Positions 1 to 8,101 of a DNA stretch of 24,184 bases are shown here, piece by piece (the stretch's first letter is position 1; every line of letters begins with the position of its first letter). The DNA is from an uncultured Azospirillum sp. (GTDB taxonomy: Bacteria > Pseudomonadota > Alphaproteobacteria > RF32 > CAG-239): assembly GCA_900542055.1 (NCBI GenBank), contig UQMA01000024.1:1-24184 (forward strand). Direction: 5' to 3'. The notes beneath the pieces were generated by a model. It did no database searches and was not told the origin of the DNA. It was given only the letters and a program-made list of their open reading frames with translations. A program made the translations under genes and the position numbers.

Positions 1-99
1 AATGTTTCATATATAAATAATTTTTATAAATTAATAATAAAATCCAGAACGATTAAAATATACAAAAATAAAATTATGTCAATAACTTTTTTATAAAAA

Positions 100-126
100 A
101 AATGGCGGTTTTTAAAACCGCCATTT
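100..126 (-). terminator. Rho-independent terminator of glgP
   Basis: A perfect 13-bp inverted repeat (AAATGGCGGTTTT / AAAACCGCCATTT) has a one-base centre. Read on the minus strand it lies just past the glgP stop codon and is followed by a T-rich run (complement of positions 88-100). Positions 1-99 are AT-rich and show no gene. Confidence 0.85.
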
Positions 127-145
127 AATAAAGAAAAATTATCAT

Positions 146-2620
146 CTAGTCAACAGGAGAAACATGCCAAATATTTTTAGCATAATCCATTACCGCCCTG
201 TCGCTTGAGAAGTTTCCGATACGAGCCACATTGAGTATTGCCATTTTAGCCCATTTTTCAGAATTTTGATAATCTTTTTCAGCATGGTGCAAAGCTTTGC
301 TGAAATCTTCCAAATCAGCCAAAACCATATAATAATCCCGTGATAACAACTCTTCATAAATAATCTTGAACAACAAAACATAGTCTTTTTCGCAAAACAT
401 ATTTGAATTCAGAGTGTTTAATATACGTTTGATGTAGTCTGATTGATTATACACATCATACGGTTTATAAGAATTTTCACTGTGCATTTTGGCAATTTCT
501 GCTTCTCTTAAACCGAATAAATAGAAATTATCTTCTCCAACGGCTTCCCTTATTTCGATGTTAGCCCCGTCATAAGTTCCAACAGTTAAAGCGCCATTGA
601 GCGCAAATTTCATATTTCCGGTGCCTGAAGCTTCAAATCCGGCTGTCGAACTTTGAATGCTGATATCTGCTGCCGGAATTAAAGTTTCTGCCAAAGAAAC
701 TTTATAGTCAGGAATGAAAACAACTTTAATCATATCGTTGACGCGGGAGTCGTGGTTGACAATATCCGCAACGTTATTGATCAATTTAATGATAATTTTT
801 GCAAAATTGTAAGACGGCGCAGCTTTTCCCGCAAAAATATAAGTTTTGGGATAAGAGGGATAGATGTTGTCTTTTACAATAGACAAATAATCGCCGATAA
901 CCTGTAAAATTGTCATCAGTTGACGCTTGTATTCATGAATACGCTTTGCCTGAACAATAAATATGCTCTTGGGATTAACAGCGATTCCTGTTGATTTAAG
1001 AATCTTTTGCGCCAATTTTTCTTTGTTTTGCTGTTTGATTTGCATAAATTCACGAACAAAATCAACATCTCCGGCATAGTTTTCAATTTGCTGCAGCATG
1101 TCAAGGTTTGTTACCCATTCGGTTCCAATACGAGATGAAATTAAAGTAGACAAAGCGGTGTTTGCATGATACAGCCAGCGGCGCGGTGTTATTCCATTGG
1201 TAACATTAATGAATTTTTCGGGCCATAATTCGTAAAATTCCGGAACCAAACGGGTTTTTAACAATTCTGAGTGCAATTTTGCAACACCGTTAACTCTGAA
1301 CGAACCGACAATTGACAAGTTTGCCATACGAATAATCTGGTTGTCGCCATCGCCTGAAACAATGGAAACTTTGGCTAATTTTTCAGGCGAATTTGCAAAT
1401 TTTGTACGTGCAAATTCAATAAAGCGGCGGTTGATTTCGTATATGATTTGCAAATGGCGGGGCAGCATTCTGCCTAACATGCGTGCATTCCATGTTTCGA
1501 GTGCTTCCGGCAGCAAGGTGTGGTTGGTATAAGCAAAAATGCGGGTTGTTATATCCCATGCGGTATTCCAAGATTGGCCATACACATCAATTAATTGGTG
1601 CATCATTTCTGGAATTCCTAAAGCCGGATGAGTGTCATTCAGCTGAATGCAAATATAATCAGGCATTTTGTGGAAGTCATTGCTTTTTTCCAAGAAACGG
1701 CGGATAATATCTTGAATAGCGCAGGAAACAAAGAAATATTGCTGTTTCAACCGCAATTCACGTCCAGATTCAATGGCATCCGACGGATAAAGAACTTTTG
1801 AAATTGTTTCGCTGGCGATTTTATCACGCAAAGCGTCAATATATCCGCCTTTATTGAACACATTTATGTCTAAAGTTTCGTCGCCTTCTGCCGAAAATAA
1901 ACGCAGATAGTTTACAGATTTTCCGTTGTAGCCGACAATCGGAAAATCAAAAGGAATTCCGTATATCGGACGGGTGTTTTTCCAAACGAAAACAGGTTCT
2001 CCGGTGGCGGCGTTAATCGTGGTTTCTACTTCACCGTAAAGCGGAATTGTTACTTTGCGGTCATAACGTGCAAATTGCCACGGCGAATTTTCGCCATCCC
2101 AGCTGTCGGCTCGTTCGACTTGATAACCGTTTTCAAATTTTTGTTTGAATAATCCATATTCATAGTTAATGCCATATCCAAACCCAGGTATTCCCAAAGA
2201 AGCCATAGAGTCCAGATAGCAGGCGGCCAAACGTCCAAGTCCGCCGTTTCCAAGAGCAGGGTCGTATTCAGTATCAAATATTTCTTCAAAAGAATTCCAA
2301 GGCCAACCTTCAATTTTAATGTCTTGGAGTGCGTCAAACAATCCGAGATTATGCAAATTGTTTTCTAAAGAACGACCGATTAAATATTCAATAGAAAGGT
2401 AATAAACACGTTTGGCGTTATTTTTATTGTAGCGGGCAATTGTTTTATACATTCTGTCCATAGCAAATTCGCGTACAGCAAGTGAAATGGCTTTTAACGC
2501 TTCTTCTTTCGTTATTTCGCAAACGCGTTTTCCTATAAAGTAGTTGATATAATGTTCAATCGACAATTTAAGCCGTGCTTTGTCGATTTCGTTTAGAATT
2601 ACCGAATTTTTTGTTGCCAT
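146..2620 (-). CDS. glgP: Glycogen/alpha-glucan phosphorylase
   Basis: This enzyme releases glucose-1-phosphate from the non-reducing ends of glycogen or maltodextrin, using inorganic phosphate and pyridoxal phosphate, in the cytoplasm. The protein is 824 residues, a normal length for family GT35. Visible signatures are NGGLGRLAACYLDS in the N-terminal half, the KRIHEYKRQ segment, and EASGTGNMKFALNG near residue 663, whose lysine (about 671) should carry the cofactor. An in-frame ATG lies four codons upstream, at 2632. The ATG at 2620 is preferred because GAGG sits six bases before it, while the upstream one has no ribosome-binding site. It is transcribed alone, divergently from tolC, and is about 13.6 kb from the glgB-glgX-malQ operon. 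Maltodextrin phosphorylase (MalP) is an alternative name, since sequence alone does not separate the two. Confidence 0.95.
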   Translation of the reverse strand: MATKNSVILNEIDKARLKLSIEHYINYFIGKRVCEITKEEALKAISLAVREFAMDRMYKTIARYNKNNAKRVYYLSIEYLIGRSLENNLHNLGLFDALQDIKIEGWPWNSFEEIFDTEYDPALGNGGLGRLAACYLDSMASLGIPGFGYGINYEYGLFKQKFENGYQVERADSWDGENSPWQFARYDRKVTIPLYGEVETTINAATGEPVFVWKNTRPIYGIPFDFPIVGYNGKSVNYLRLFSAEGDETLDINVFNKGGYIDALRDKIASETISKVLYPSDAIESGRELRLKQQYFFVSCAIQDIIRRFLEKSNDFHKMPDYICIQLNDTHPALGIPEMMHQLIDVYGQSWNTAWDITTRIFAYTNHTLLPEALETWNARMLGRMLPRHLQIIYEINRRFIEFARTKFANSPEKLAKVSIVSGDGDNQIIRMANLSIVGSFRVNGVAKLHSELLKTRLVPEFYELWPEKFINVTNGITPRRWLYHANTALSTLISSRIGTEWVTNLDMLQQIENYAGDVDFVREFMQIKQQNKEKLAQKILKSTGIAVNPKSIFIVQAKRIHEYKRQLMTILQVIGDYLSIVKDNIYPSYPKTYIFAGKAAPSYNFAKIIIKLINNVADIVNHDSRVNDMIKVVFIPDYKVSLAETLIPAADISIQSSTAGFEASGTGNMKFALNGALTVGTYDGANIEIREAVGEDNFYLFGLREAEIAKMHSENSYKPYDVYNQSDYIKRILNTLNSNMFCEKDYVLLFKIIYEELLSRDYYMVLADLEDFSKALHHAEKDYQNSEKWAKMAILNVARIGNFSSDRAVMDYAKNIWHVSPVD

Positions 2621-2704
2621 TTTTTTCCTCATAATATCTGAATTATTCAGCTGGCAATTTAGCCGAAAATTGTTTGAAATATCGTTAACGGCAATAAGAT
2701 AATC

Positions 2705-2722
2705 TGCAATTTTATAATTGCA
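2705..2722. promoter_or_regulatory. Palindrome in the glgP-tolC divergent intergenic region
   Basis: TGCAATT and AATTGCA form a 7-bp inverted repeat with a four-base centre. It lies between two divergent genes and overlaps the probable -35 region of tolC. It could be an operator, but no regulator is identified. Confidence 0.3.
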
Positions 2723-2745
2723 TTAACCGAAAAAAAGAATATAAT
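2718..2745 (+). promoter_or_regulatory. Putative tolC-popZ promoter
   Basis: A perfect TATAAT (2740-2745) lies 16 bases after TTGCAT (2718-2723), about 30 bases before the tolC ATG. The -35 match is weak. Confidence 0.5.
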
Positions 2746-2776
2746 CCTTGTGTCTGAATTTATAAGAGGTGTTTAT

Positions 2777-4138
2777 ATGAAAAAATATATGCTTCCGGTT
2801 ATTGCAGCCGGAGTTATGATTTGTTCGGCGGCTAAAGCTGATACTGTTTTTGATGCGTTGGCTGAAGCTTATCGCAGCAATCCTGATTTGCAGGCACAAC
2901 GCGCCTATTTGCGTTCGGTCGATGAAAATGTAGCTATTGCAAAATCAGGATACCGTCCGAATATTGCGTTAACGGGAACGTATAGCAATTCTAATACAAA
3001 CAACAGTTTGAACAGCAAGGAAGAAGGCAGTGCCTCTCATACTTTAGCTGCAACAGTTAGCCAGCCTTTGTTTTCTGGATTTTCAACGGTTAATTCCGTA
3101 AAATCGGCAGACAGTGCCGTTCGCGCTGCGCAATACAATTTGTCAGATTATGAGCAAAGCATATTTCTAAGTGCTTCCGAAGCATATTTAAATGTTGTTC
3201 GTGACAAAGCTATCGTCGATTTACAGAAAAATAATGAAAGATTGTTGAAAAAACAATTAGATGAAACAAAAGAACGTTTTAATGTCGGTGAATTGACGCG
3301 CACTGATGTTGCACAGGCTAAGTCAAGCTACTCACAGGCTGTGGCCAATCGGATAAGCGCCGAAGGAACATTAGAAGTTTCAAAAGCTGTTTATAAACAG
3401 GTTATAGGTAAAGAACCGCAAAATTTAAGCGAACCGGATAATATCCATACATTTTTGCCTCCGACGTTTGATAAAGCTTTGAGTTATACTTTGGATAACA
3501 ACTTTGCTGTTTTGCAGGCAAAACAAAATTTAAATTCCAAAGATTATGCTGTTAAGGCTAATTATGGCGCTTTGGCTCCGCAGCTTGCCGCTGAAGGAAG
3601 TGTTTCAAAAACCAAAAACAACCCTAAACACCATGGTGATGAAACCGGTACGGTTGATGATGTTTCTTTAGGCTTAAATGCAACCATTCCTCTTTATGAT
3701 GCCGGTGAAAACCGCGCAAAAATCCGCCAGAGCAAATATGCCAAATGGCAAGCGCAGGAGCAGGTTATGAGCGCTCAGCGCACAGCTGTTTCAAACATTA
3801 CAAGCAGTTGGGAAGCTATGGTGACTTATGATGCTAAAATCAAAGCATTGATTGATCAGGTGGAAGCCAATGGAATAGCTTTGGATGGCGTGAAAAAAGA
3901 AGAAGCTTTGGGAAACAGGACTATTTTGGATGTGTTAAATGCATATCAAACATTGCTCAATTCTCAAGTCGAAGTCGTTAAAGCCCGCCGTGAATATTAT
4001 CTTTATGCTATGCAAGTAATGCAGGCTATGGGAAAATTGACGGCGAAAAATCTGAAGTTAGATGTTGAATTATATCAACCTAAAAAATTGTATAAAGAAA
4101 CCCGCAATAAGTGGTTGTCGACATCTATTGATAAATAG
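2777..4138 (+). CDS. tolC: TolC family outer membrane efflux/secretion protein
   Basis: This is an outer-membrane channel subunit that should trimerise and dock with type I secretion systems or efflux pumps. The chosen ATG gives 453 residues and has AAGAGG seven bases upstream. A GTG nine codons earlier would add residues ahead of the signal peptide and has no ribosome-binding site. The N-terminus (MKKYMLPVIAAGVMICSAAKA) is a clear signal peptide, with cleavage expected before DTVFDALAEAY. Two OEP-type repeats follow, with the typical coiled-coil helices (for example the VRDKAIVDLQKNNERLLKK region and the RTDVAQAKSSYSQA region). The conserved QPLFSGF and TIPLYDAG strands are present. The length fits the TolC type I secretion subfamily. 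popZ starts ten bases downstream, so the two are probably co-transcribed. The inner-membrane partners are not in the window. Confidence 0.93.
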   Translation: MKKYMLPVIAAGVMICSAAKADTVFDALAEAYRSNPDLQAQRAYLRSVDENVAIAKSGYRPNIALTGTYSNSNTNNSLNSKEEGSASHTLAATVSQPLFSGFSTVNSVKSADSAVRAAQYNLSDYEQSIFLSASEAYLNVVRDKAIVDLQKNNERLLKKQLDETKERFNVGELTRTDVAQAKSSYSQAVANRISAEGTLEVSKAVYKQVIGKEPQNLSEPDNIHTFLPPTFDKALSYTLDNNFAVLQAKQNLNSKDYAVKANYGALAPQLAAEGSVSKTKNNPKHHGDETGTVDDVSLGLNATIPLYDAGENRAKIRQSKYAKWQAQEQVMSAQRTAVSNITSSWEAMVTYDAKIKALIDQVEANGIALDGVKKEEALGNRTILDVLNAYQTLLNSQVEVVKARREYYLYAMQVMQAMGKLTAKNLKLDVELYQPKKLYKETRNKWLSTSIDK

Positions 4139-4148
4139 GAAATAAAAT

Positions 4149-4820
4149 ATGGCAAATCAGGACGCAAAAGAACTGACAATGGATGAAATTTTGGCTTCGA
4201 TTAGGAGCATACTGCACGAAAACGGCAGATCTCAACCGAAAGCCGAAGAAAAAACACATAGTTTAACGCCGATGCCTTTTGTCGGCAATATTTCTTCACT
4301 ATCGTCTTTGCGTTCTGATTTATCGGAACCTAAAACCGCAATAAATGTTCAGCAACAAGAAACAGAAGTTGATGAAAATGATGTTGCTTTTATATATAGT
4401 AATATTCAAAAACTAATGCGGCAGTCTATGGAAGAAAATGCCCCTAAAGAAAATATTGCTGATGAAGAGCCGCATTTGTCGGTCATTGTTTCAGACACTG
4501 AAGAAAATTCTAATAATGAATTACCGGAACCGAAATTTGAAAAAATACCTGAAAAAGACGAACAAAACGTTGCTTATCCCTCAATGGAGGTTGAAATTGA
4601 GCAAGATAATACAGCAACGGAAATAGTAAAAAGTTTTGCAAAAATTTTTGCCGACAGAAACCGTGAATTGCCAGTGGCAGACTTATCCGTACGCAAATTG
4701 GCGGAACAGGCTGTAATTAATGAAATAGTTCCGGTTTTACACGATTGGTTGAAAAATTGTCTTCCGGATATAATCGGCAAAGAAATTGAACGAGTGATGG
4801 TAAAGGCCGGCAAACGCTAA
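4149..4820 (+). CDS. popZ: PopZ-like polar organising protein (DUF2497)
   Basis: PopZ forms a polar hub in alphaproteobacteria that anchors the chromosome origin through ParB and recruits cell-cycle regulators. The 223-residue protein has the family layout. A short N-terminal helix contains MDEILASIRSIL (residues 11-22). A long acidic, proline-containing disordered centre follows, and the C-terminal helical block from about residue 175 (VRKLAEQAVINEIVPVLHDW and LPDIIGKEIERVM) should drive oligomerisation. The ATG has AGGA eight bases upstream, overlapping the tolC stop. The order tolC-popZ-valS matches the usual alphaproteobacterial context and supports the call. The middle region is not alignable by eye, so equivalence to Caulobacter PopZ rests on the two ends and the context. 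Confidence 0.88.
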   Translation: MANQDAKELTMDEILASIRSILHENGRSQPKAEEKTHSLTPMPFVGNISSLSSLRSDLSEPKTAINVQQQETEVDENDVAFIYSNIQKLMRQSMEENAPKENIADEEPHLSVIVSDTEENSNNELPEPKFEKIPEKDEQNVAYPSMEVEIEQDNTATEIVKSFAKIFADRNRELPVADLSVRKLAEQAVINEIVPVLHDWLKNCLPDIIGKEIERVMVKAGKR

Positions 4821-4908
4821 AATTTTTAGTGCCGACCTGAAATTTTTGTGCTCCCGCGAAAAGTAAGCGGATTTTGATGATTTAAACTACAACAAACAGG
4901 AAATAACA

Positions 4909-7545
4909 ATGTTGGAAAAGACCTACGATCCTAAAAATTTTGAAGAAAAAATTTATGCCTCTTGGGAAGAAAACGGCTATTTTAAACCTAATATGAATAA
5001 AAACAAAGAAGCATTTGCTGTGGTTATTCCGCCTCCGAATGTGACAGGTGTTTTGCATATGGGACACGCGCTTGATGATACTTTGCAGGATATTTTAATC
5101 CGCTACAACCGTATGCAGGGCAAAAATGTTTTATGGCAGCCGGGGATGGATCATGCAGGTATTGCCACTCAAATGGTTGTGGAACGTAATTTGGCTGCGG
5201 AAGGAATTACACGTCATGATTTGGGACGCGAAAAGTTTATTGAAACAGTTTGGAAATGGAAAGAAAAATCAGGCGGTACAATTTGCAAACAATTACGCCG
5301 TTTAGGGGCTTCGTGCGATTGGTCGCGCGCCCGTTTTACTATGGATGAAGGTTTGAGCCGCGCCGTTCGCAAAATTTTTGTAAATTTGTATAAAGACGGT
5401 TTGATTTACAAAGCTAAAAAACTGGTTAACTGGGATTCAAAATTTATGACGGCGGTTTCCGATTTGGAAGTTATTCAAAAGGAAACAGTAGGCAAGATGT
5501 ATTACTACAAATACCCGATTAAAGGCGAAGAAGGACAGTTTGTTCATATTGCAACCACTCGTCCAGAAACAATGTTCGGCGATACGGCTGTTGCCATTTC
5601 CAAGGATAATGAAAAGTTAAAACATCTTATCGGCAAAGAATGTATTATTCCGATTATCAATAAAGCCATTCCGATTATTGCAGATGACCATGCCGATCCG
5701 GAAAAAGGGACAGGTGCGGTTAAAATTACGCCGGCACACGATTTTAATGACTTTGAAGTCGGCAAAAGACATAATTTGCCATTGATAAATATTTTGAATC
5801 CTGATGCTACCTTAAACGAAAATACTCCGTTTGCAGGACTGGATACACAGACTGCCCGCAAAAAAACTATTGAAACTTTGGATTCTCTCGGCTTGATGGA
5901 TAAAATAGAAGATCATCCGATGGTTATACCTTATGGTGACCGCTCAGGTGTTGTAATTGAACCGTTAATGACAGATCAATGGTTTGTTGATGCACCGAAG
6001 CTTGCGGTTGAAGCTATGCGGGTTGTTGAAAACGGCGAAATGGAATTTGTGCCGAAAAGCTATGAAAAAACCTATTTTGAATGGATGCGCAATATTCAGC
6101 CATGGTGCATTTCACGTCAATTGTGGTGGGGACACCAAATGCCTATCTGGTATGGTCCCGATGAAAAAGTTTTCTGTGAAGAAAACGAAGAAGAAGCGCA
6201 GGCTGCTGCTGACAAATATTATGGCAAACATGTTGAATTGCGTCGTGAAACAGATGTTTTGGATACATGGTTTTCTTCGGGATTGTGGGCATTTTCAACA
6301 TTAGGATGGCCTGATAAAACTGAATTTTTGGATACATTTTATCCGACTTCTGTTTTGGTTACAGGGTTTGACATCATCTTTTTCTGGGTTGCCCGTATGA
6401 TGATGATGAGTATGTATATGATGAAAAAAGTGCCTTTCAAAAAATGTTATATTCATGGTCTGGTTCGTGATGAACAAGGGCGCAAAATGTCAAAATCAAA
6501 AGGCAATACGGTTGATCCAATGGAAATTATCGAGAAATACGGTGCCGATGCCTTGCGTTTCTTTATGGCAGCAATGGAAACTCAGGGACGTGACATCAAT
6601 GTTTCAGAAGCTCGTATTCAAGGCTACCGTAACTTTGCTACAAAACTCTGGAATTCGGCGCGCTTTGGCGAAATGAACGAATGTGTTTTGCCTGACGGCT
6701 TTGATGTTGAAACTGTTAAACATCCGGTTAATAAATGGATTGTTGCAAAAGTTCGTCAAACTTCCAATGAATTGACTGAAAATTTAAACAATTTCCGTTT
6801 TTCGGATTCTGCCAACGGTGTTTACCAATTTGTTTGGGGAGCGTTCTGTGATTGGTATATCGAAATGATTAAGCCGATTTTATATGGAACAGACGAAGAA
6901 AATAAAACAGAAACCAGAGCTGTTTTTGCTTGGGTATTAAATCGAATTTTAGTTATTTTACATCCGTTTATGCCGTTTATTACAGCAGAATTATGGAATA
7001 ATTCCCACAAAGTATCAGATGATATTATTGTTGCGCCATGGCCGAAAGCAGAAGAGGTTGACAATGAAGCCCTGAACCATATTGATTGGGTTGTAGAACT
7101 TATCACGGCTATTCGTTCTTTGCGCGCAGAAATGAATTTGCCTGCTGGCTCAAAATTGACAGTCTATTTGCAGGGCGCAAATGAGCAATCAGTTGCTAAT
7201 ATTGAACATTTTAACGATATTATTAAAGCAATGGCTCGTTTGGAAAAAATTGAACCTTACACTGGTGAAATAACTCCGGATATGGTGCAAACGGTTTTCC
7301 GCGAAAATACGGTTTTGATTCCATTGAAAGGCGTTGTCGATTTTGCAGCAGAACGTGAAAGATTGCAAAAGGAATTAGCCGGATTAAATAAAAACCTTGA
7401 CGGATACGCCCGCAAGCTGAGCAATCCTGCTTTTGTCGACAAAGCGCCGGTCGCCGTGGTTGAAGAGGAACGCCGCCGTCAGGCTGAAGCTATGGATAAC
7501 AAAGCAAAAGTTGAAAAAGCTTTGGCGCGTATTGTCGGTTTGTAA
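4909..7545 (+). CDS. valS: Valine--tRNA ligase
   Basis: This class I aminoacyl-tRNA synthetase charges tRNA-Val with valine in the cytoplasm and edits mischarged threonine. The protein has 878 residues, with PPPNVTG (41-47) followed by the HIGH-type motif HMGH (50-53). The CP1 editing insert carries TTRPETMFGDTAVA, and the KMSKS motif (526-530) is intact. An anticodon-binding helical domain (the NKWIVAKV region onward) follows. The C-terminus is the tRNA-binding coiled coil typical of ValRS (ERERLQKELAGLNKNLDGYA). The start has AGGA seven bases upstream. The 88-bp gap after popZ contains no convincing terminator, so valS may be read from the tolC-popZ transcript, from an unseen promoter of its own, or both. 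Confidence 0.97.
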   Translation: MLEKTYDPKNFEEKIYASWEENGYFKPNMNKNKEAFAVVIPPPNVTGVLHMGHALDDTLQDILIRYNRMQGKNVLWQPGMDHAGIATQMVVERNLAAEGITRHDLGREKFIETVWKWKEKSGGTICKQLRRLGASCDWSRARFTMDEGLSRAVRKIFVNLYKDGLIYKAKKLVNWDSKFMTAVSDLEVIQKETVGKMYYYKYPIKGEEGQFVHIATTRPETMFGDTAVAISKDNEKLKHLIGKECIIPIINKAIPIIADDHADPEKGTGAVKITPAHDFNDFEVGKRHNLPLINILNPDATLNENTPFAGLDTQTARKKTIETLDSLGLMDKIEDHPMVIPYGDRSGVVIEPLMTDQWFVDAPKLAVEAMRVVENGEMEFVPKSYEKTYFEWMRNIQPWCISRQLWWGHQMPIWYGPDEKVFCEENEEEAQAAADKYYGKHVELRRETDVLDTWFSSGLWAFSTLGWPDKTEFLDTFYPTSVLVTGFDIIFFWVARMMMMSMYMMKKVPFKKCYIHGLVRDEQGRKMSKSKGNTVDPMEIIEKYGADALRFFMAAMETQGRDINVSEARIQGYRNFATKLWNSARFGEMNECVLPDGFDVETVKHPVNKWIVAKVRQTSNELTENLNNFRFSDSANGVYQFVWGAFCDWYIEMIKPILYGTDEENKTETRAVFAWVLNRILVILHPFMPFITAELWNNSHKVSDDIIVAPWPKAEEVDNEALNHIDWVVELITAIRSLRAEMNLPAGSKLTVYLQGANEQSVANIEHFNDIIKAMARLEKIEPYTGEITPDMVQTVFRENTVLIPLKGVVDFAAERERLQKELAGLNKNLDGYARKLSNPAFVDKAPVAVVEEERRRQAEAMDNKAKVEKALARIVGL

Positions 7546-7563
7546 TTTAGTCGGATAAAAATA

Positions 7564-7592
7564 AAAAGTCCTCCTTAACGGAGGATTTTTTA
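7564..7592 (+). terminator. Terminator after valS
   Basis: TCCTCC and GGAGGA pair around TTAAC. The stem is extended by A/T pairs and ends in a run of T on the plus strand, 20-45 bases after the valS stop. Confidence 0.88.
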
Positions 7593-7783
7593 TTAAATGT
7601 TTTATGAAATATTATTTTGCTGATTAGGCAGCCGAATTACTGATAGCTGTTTGGTTCAGAGATAAACACTTTCTGAAATTCTGCAAAATATTTACTTCTG
7701 GTGTAAAAGGTGTTTTTGCTTAGGCTTAACTGACAAGAATGTATCTTTTTTATAAAGTAAATTCTTTATAAGAGGGATAATTT
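7593..7783. other. AT-rich intergenic stretch with no recognisable feature
   Basis: Reading both strands I see no intact open frame, RNA gene, clear promoter or terminator here. Short frames on the minus strand are interrupted by stops, so it could be further debris from the decayed gene next to it. Confidence 0.5.
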
Positions 7784-8058
7784 TTATAACTTTGATGAAT
7801 TAAATACTTTTTCAAATTTCTTTATTTTAGCATCTAATGTTTCGGCATCTTTAATTGGCAGTTTAAAGTTAGAGAAACAGACTTCATTGTCTTATGAGCA
7901 ACGGCATTTTATATATCAGAATCTAAAATCTATATTGGTATTTTGAACTAATCTGCTAACTATGCCTTACTTATGAGAGAGCTTAAAGATACATTATGGT
8001 AACTTTTAGACAATTTAAAAATTATATTCCAAAAATACAGTTTAACTTTTGCTCAAAA
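7784..8058 (-). pseudogene. Probable decayed gene with HEPN-like motif
   Basis: No intact frame spans this part of the valS-downstream gap, but minus-strand fragments in different frames look protein-like in order. The first reads SFEQKLNCIFGI and starts near 8058. GIVSRLVQNTNIDFRF follows after stops, then NAVAHKT. A shift leads into a 35-codon open stretch (7784-7891, beginning DNEVCFSNFKLPIKDAE) that ends at TAA. 'RNxxAH'-type motifs followed by a short strand and a C-terminal helix are typical of HEPN-domain proteins, which are often toxin or defence components. The assignment is inference from a short motif. The alternative is chance coding-like sequence in AT-rich DNA. At least three frameshifts or stops would be needed, so it cannot be functional as read. 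Confidence 0.35.
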
Positions 8059-8062
8059 GAAA

Positions 8063-8082
8063 ACCCCGAGTGAACTCGGGGT
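8063..8082 (-). terminator. Terminator of the 760-residue protein gene
   Basis: ACCCCGAG and CTCGGGGT form an 8-bp GC-rich stem with a TGAA loop. On the minus strand it lies 20 bases past the stop and runs into TTTTCTTTT. Confidence 0.9.
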
Positions 8083-8101
8083 AAAAAGATTTTTTTATTA
8101 T

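Noticed and set aside
4850..4880. Hairpin CCGC/GCGG in the popZ-valS gap as a terminator
   Set aside because: The stem has only four base pairs and no T-run, so it is too weak to call.
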